From NCBI GenBank assembly GCA_900660155.1, contig CABFPE010000078.1:1233861-1297860 (forward strand): a stretch of DNA of 64,000 bases. The letters run 5' to 3'. The translations under genes and the position numbers were made by a program. The first letter of the stretch is position 1. Every line of letters starts with the position of its first letter. Source of the stretch: Hofstenia miamia. Lineage: Eukaryota; Xenacoelomorpha; Acoela; Hofsteniidae. This document shows positions 59,269 through 64,000 of this stretch, in pieces. Under the pieces are notes generated by a model, which had not been told where the DNA came from, searched no databases, and worked only from the letters and a program-made list of their open reading frames with translations.

Positions 59269-62042
59269 TACTAGAAGTATTATGTACTATAAAATGTAAG
59301 TACTTGATACTTAACTAGATAAATCGATGCTATTTAATGTATTTCCGCGGCTATAAACATTGATTACTTTCCCTGGAGTGCAAAGAGCAATTTTAAAGTA
59401 ACAAAATTTCGCGATTAAAACTATGCACGTAAAATTTTTACGTGACATTTGTTCTGAATTGAGATGTATGATGTCAGAACCATTTTTAAACTGCATATCT
59501 AGGTTCGCTTGCATTTTTTTAAGATTACAATAGAATTTTTATAAAAGTGCAAAGAGCAAGTATGCGTGTAAATAAATTTTGAAATAGAAAGCTCAATAAT
59601 TTTTTAATAAAAATATGTAAACTTAAAAATGCTTTAGAAAGTGTTTTCCTAATATAATATAGTCTAGAAACATTTAATACCGAACTGTTAACTTGTGTTT
59701 TAAACTATGTGAAAATGGGTGCACTTTTGTCAAGTTGTTAGCTGGCTGCATCTCAACATTCCCTTCTTTAGAATCATCAGAATTGTCTGAGTCTATGCTC
59801 ACAATACCTGTGTGGGTTGTGTGTGTAAGTTAACATTGGCTATTATTGATCCCTACCAATACAAATCATGTGCAATAACAATGTGGAGAAATAAGAGAGC
59901 GCGATTCATCCAGTAGTCGTCAATTGACGAGCATGTTTATTCTAGGCAGATTTGGTTATGAAGCATTAGTTAATATATTGATACATAGCAACAGATAAAT
60001 ATTAAAAGGGTTTGTAATAAGTGGCAATACAAAGTTAAAAGAGAAAGAAAATTCTACACACATCAATTGACAGGTCTGGTAATTCTAGTGTTAAAATAGG
60101 GATGTACTTAGTTGAGGCAAAACATGGAATACTATAAAGAGTAGGCAACGGAAACCATCCTGATTTCCTACAGCACAGAAAATTTTTTTAAAAGTTTCTT
60201 CTGTATCATTCTTACGATCGCTGCGCTTACTTTTCTAACTTTACACGTATAGTTATATAGCCAAATTGCTTCTAACATTAAATACGATCAAAATGCCTGA
60301 ATCAACTATTAAACATTCATTTGTAATCTGAGTGCTTATTGCGAAATAAACTCGACTAGAGTATGTCCTCCTTCGATAAATGATCTCGCTTAGCAGAATT
60401 TAATGTCAAAGTTGAATATATTATACAATGCAGCATATATTAGTCAGACATTTGATTTTCAGACATAAGCTTTAGTCTAACGTTTTTGTTCTGGATTTCT
60501 TTAGAGGAAGGATATCTAAAATGCTCTAATGAAGTAGTCCAGGCGTGAAGGTAATAAAGGGAGACAGAGTAAGTACGATAATAATAATCCTAGAAGTTTG
60601 CCTTTAATAGACTTGAGTTATTCTAAAAGAATACTATGCGGCATTTTACTAGAAGACATCGAAAAATCAAGAAGCAAGACTGAAGAACTTTTCAAAGCCT
60701 CAAAAGCAGTGTAGTTAGTAGAAGTAAATAAGAATCTGTACTACGACTTACGATAATGCCGGTGAATATAAAACATGTATATCAGTTTAAAACAAAAAAT
60801 AAATCCTGGACAATAGACTGATTTGAATAGAATTAGTAACCAAGTGATTATTTCCCAGGGACATAACAACAAAACACAACATGTTGTGTGGGATACAAAA
60901 ATCCAGCCGCATAAGATTAACAAAAATATATCTTATTTATATATTATGTTTTTGATTTGTTATACAATTATTTTCACTTAATATAAAATTTTGACATATG
61001 GTCTGAATTTGATTAGACATTGAAAAATTCACAAATAAACTAAAAATTGCACGAGAATTTAGCTTTACAAATTCCATAATTTTAAAAAATTGCACAATGC
61101 GCGCCTCAATTAGCATTGGTCATCTATCTACAGAAAACAAAATAGCTTACGTCAATTGCTGCTCTCACCAGGTTTAGACTACCCAATCGGAATTTGAAAG
61201 TCTTTAATAAATAGGATATTTCTTGAAATATGATTATGATTTTCAGTACACTAGGCCTAAAATAAACTTTAACATAAATTTTTATAATGACAGGAAGAAC
61301 ATTTTCGCATTTATGTGTCAAACTCCACAAAATTCCCAATTTCATAATAGGCTTAGTGCTAAATGTTGAAAAATGTTATCAAAACCAAATGAAAACATTG
61401 ACATTTTACATTAGGATACTAAGGGACAATACCTTCTCACAGACTTAGTAGAGGTGTAGGAACTCCTGTGCACCCATAGGTTGCCATATGCTTGGATTTT
61501 TACTGAAGTGGTGGGATTAGAGGGTTTGGATGTAGTAAATTATGAAATTGGTGGACATATATTTTCAGACAAACGCGGGCTTGTATATAACATGCAAACT
61601 TTACTTTTGAATTCTTAACGGTTTTGGACTAGGTAGGTCCATTCTTTGTGAATCTTCAATCTTAGCTCTTGAGGTCTGCAATGAGTGAGAATGAAAACCC
61701 AGGTCCATTAATGTCTCTGACTTTTAGAATTGGATGAGTTTCTCAAGTGTGTTACGGTTTTGAGAAATGTTATGAGTAATTCTTTTCCTTCTAGTTGTAA
61801 AAAATTCAAATTTTCTTGTGATTGATAAAGAGGAAGATGATGATCTTTATTAGAATCTTTGTTTTCTACACTCAAATTTACATGAGAAAACATTCTTATT
61901 TATTTTTTATTATATTTAGCAAATTATACAAGATCATTAAAAATACTAGTTCTATAAATCTATAGAAATAATACAAAAATACTCACTAGTTTTCTCATTA
62001 AACTATTACACAATTGCGTATTATTAATTTTTTTTCTTCTAG
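59233..62042. other. gene-free stretch, possibly intronic
   Basis: A TA repeat spans 59235-59271. After that nothing was recognised with confidence. A 61-codon minus-strand frame at 61708-61893 (MFSHVNLSVENKDSNKDHHL ...) has a protein-like composition but no family motif. Confidence 0.45.
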
Positions 62043-62199
62043 AAGAAAAACTATTTTAGTGGATATAAGAATTTTGTATGGATTTCGGCAGCTTACAAAT
62101 CGAACGTATCTAAATGCAACAAAAATAACTATATTTTTCTACATAAAAATTGATGAGAGTATGGCCAAAAATGTAGTGGATCATACGAATCCAAATCAG
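62043..62199 (+). CDS. unassigned internal exon
   Basis: A 157-bp frame follows an excellent acceptor (a T-rich run ending ttttttttcttctag, AG at 62041-62042) and ends at aatcag|gtatat. One plus-strand frame is open throughout: RKTILVDIRILYGFRQLTNR, then TYLNATKITIFFYIKIDESM, then AKNVVDHTNPNQ. It begins with one base of a split codon and ends in phase 0. I do not recognise the family. The start phase fits the end of the exon at 49300-49419, and joining would give LQRRKTILV across the splice. A single gene with a very long intron is therefore possible, but no neighbouring exon confirms it. Confidence 0.45.
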
Positions 62200-64000
62200 G
62201 TATATTCCCATATAATATAAGTCTTATTTAATAATTTCCCTTATACTCATATAAATGTATAATATTAATTAGCGCAAGATTACAAACACTAAGTATTGTG
62301 TAATTCTTTACTCTGTTGTGTGGCACAACAGTCTTTTGCTGTTTTGTTGTGTGAAAAAGTTGACTCAGCGGCAAACTAGTTATTTCCGAATATATGAATT
62401 GGGAGAACATAGGCTACCTTACAAGCTGAAAGATGCAATTCAGAATTAATATAATGTTGAAATAAGTTCAAAAGGTGGATAGAAAACTCAGCAGCAAACA
62501 TATTAGAAAATGAACCTGGTATACTACTAATTATGCTCTGTTGCCTGAAGAAAATACAATAGTTTCTAAAGGACTGTAAGTTAGCCACTCAAATTGCACT
62601 TTTTAATTGACAAAAATATTCATGAAAAAAATTCCACGATAGCTTCGTCTATTGATGTCGTCAAAACATTATAAATTAGTGAAACATTCCAAGAAGGTTG
62701 AAACACGCGCTTAAGCACCTCAGAATAATAGAGGAGATCTACAGACGTATTGAAATTATAGACAAATAGCTTTTAATAAACCGTTGTAAACATCAATGCA
62801 GCACCTGGAAATTATTCATTTGAGTTCCTAAAACTTATGCCCATTACGTTAAACATGATAATGATTATTCGATTGTTGCTGTTGTTTGATTATTACAAAA
62901 AGTATAGAATTTTCGGGTAAAGCACGTGTGTAAATCATGATATCGAAGGCTTCATCTGTTTACACAGAACTTATACACAATTTTTAGATGGATAATAGTT
63001 ATGTCTTCGCAGTTGATAGACCGAAACATATTCTACAATACAATGACGTAAGGCAGCTCATCATTATAGCATGCTAGAAAGCTAATATTCATCATACTGT
63101 AGTGTCAGATAATTGGTTGCTCGTATATAAAAACTAAATCTTGTAAACTCATGAAAACATTGAGGAATTTTCTAGTATATGAGGAGATATTTAATCTATT
63201 ACATTTCCTCAACTTTGTATTGAATTGAAATAAAACTACCAATAATTGGACATAGTAAAGAATATATTCTCTTAGTAAAGAGATATTATGATCTAATTTA
63301 AGAACTGTCCAACATTGAATGAAATTGGAGATAGAGTAAAGAAAAATAACTTAAAATGAAATTGAAGAAATTAAAGATTAGCTTGAGTTGCATGGCCATT
63401 GAACTCTTGCTACGACTTTGTTCGCTAAGCACTTCCGGTGTTGGTCTCAAAGCTTTTGTAAACAAATTTAAATAAAAAAGTTTCCGTCGAAAAGGCGATG
63501 ATGCACATGCTAAATGTGTTGTCCTCCGAGCAGACTAACGATTCAGTATTTTATACCTTTCGAATAGATGCACTGAAAGGATGTGATAATTGCGAACGCT
63601 ATTGAAAATTGTGAACAATTGATGACATTTTGAGAAAAAATATTTCGAAATTCTAAAAAATTTTTTCCATTTTCAACTAACCCTAATGTATATCATGAAT
63701 TTCTATAATTTTAAGTAATATAGTATTTGCATTGGTAGTATGGCAGAATTTCACTCTATTTTGAAAAATGTAGACTTCGGAGCATAATTCGGGGTTTTTC
63801 CCGAGGAATAATTTTAATAACGAGAGGTCGACTTATACAATAGCCAGTGAGGAAATTGTCGAGAGAAGAGCACCCGAGTAGAGGCTTTAACATGGGCGAC
63901 AATAGAAGATTTGGATCTGAACATCTACAAAAACTTCGGACTATAAATTGCTCGACGATGAGTCGACTTATACACGATCAGTTTTCTTGATGACCTTATC
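62200..64000. other. gene-free stretch to the window end
   Basis: No gene recognised. A short frame at 63460-63602 (containing LNVLSSEQTNDSVFYTF) lacks splice support. Bases 63786-63832 resemble 46587-46637 in inverted orientation, and a further tcgacttatacacg occurs at 63969-63982. Confidence 0.45.
63786..63982. repeat. interspersed repeat with TCGACTTATACA motifs
   Basis: On the minus strand 63832-63786 reads ttgtataagtcgacctctcg then ttattaaaattattcctcgg. The region 46587-46637 reads ttgtataagtttacctctct then, after a CT run, cgttattaaaaatattttcc. A second gtcgacttatacacg lies at 63968-63982. Probably ends of a short transposon family; borders unknown. Confidence 0.5.

Noticed and set aside
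63460-63602. Frame containing MMHMLNVLSSEQTNDSVFYT
   Set aside because: No convincing acceptor or donor, and it ends after 46 codons.
1-64000. tRNA, rRNA, CRISPR, LTR elements and other virus-like copies
   Set aside because: Looked for by eye on both strands. No cloverleaf, rRNA core, regularly spaced repeat array, LTR pair, or capsid, envelope or protease motif was recognised.

Overview
The window is AT-rich, intron-bearing animal DNA, most likely from an invertebrate. The species cannot be named from the sequence. Evidence for an animal is an EMRE-like gene (a subunit of the mitochondrial calcium uniporter), spliced XRCC3 and TEX10 genes with ordinary GT-AG introns, CR1/jockey-type LINEs, and many cut-and-paste DNA transposons (Tc1, mariner, pogo, hAT). 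No bacterial-style operons, tRNAs, rRNAs or CRISPR arrays were seen, and no LTR element or other virus-like copy was recognised.

Layout. 1-4316: gene-poor, with a 600-bp block present twice around a single N. 4317-5465: a shortened Tc1-like transposon. 7298-12203: two exons of XRCC3 (minus strand) separated by a 4.3-kb intron that holds a LINE and a fragment with a BED-like zinc finger. 14835-17106: a LINE within a cluster of palindromic repeats. 17358-18360: two tandem intronless genes for small cysteine-rich membrane proteins of exactly equal length, the most novel-looking coding pair here. 18565-22970: mariner and Tc1 remnants. 24117-28066: an old element with inverted ends that contains a younger pogo-type transposon whose transposase carries a C-terminal PHD finger. 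30353-41009: TEX10 (minus strand), one large exon plus a first exon present twice. Its first intron contains a 1.3-kb hAT-type element. 41890-45029: an internally deleted LINE and two MITEs. 49300-49419 and 62043-62199: two unassigned plus-strand exons whose phases fit each other. 54747-54971: intronless EMRE on the minus strand between them. 55471-57156: a complete but decayed Tc1-like element with IR/DR ends. 57721-57871: a sequencing gap in a TA repeat next to a non-autonomous element rich in AGAGGCGCT.

The recognised host genes do unrelated jobs: homologous recombination (XRCC3), ribosome assembly (TEX10) and mitochondrial calcium uptake (EMRE). Their closeness is not evidence of a shared pathway. 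Single Ns at 2740, 9103 and 39385 mark assembly joins. Two of them adjoin near-identical duplications, which suggests that allelic copies were laid end to end. Large stretches hold nothing recognisable and are listed as such.
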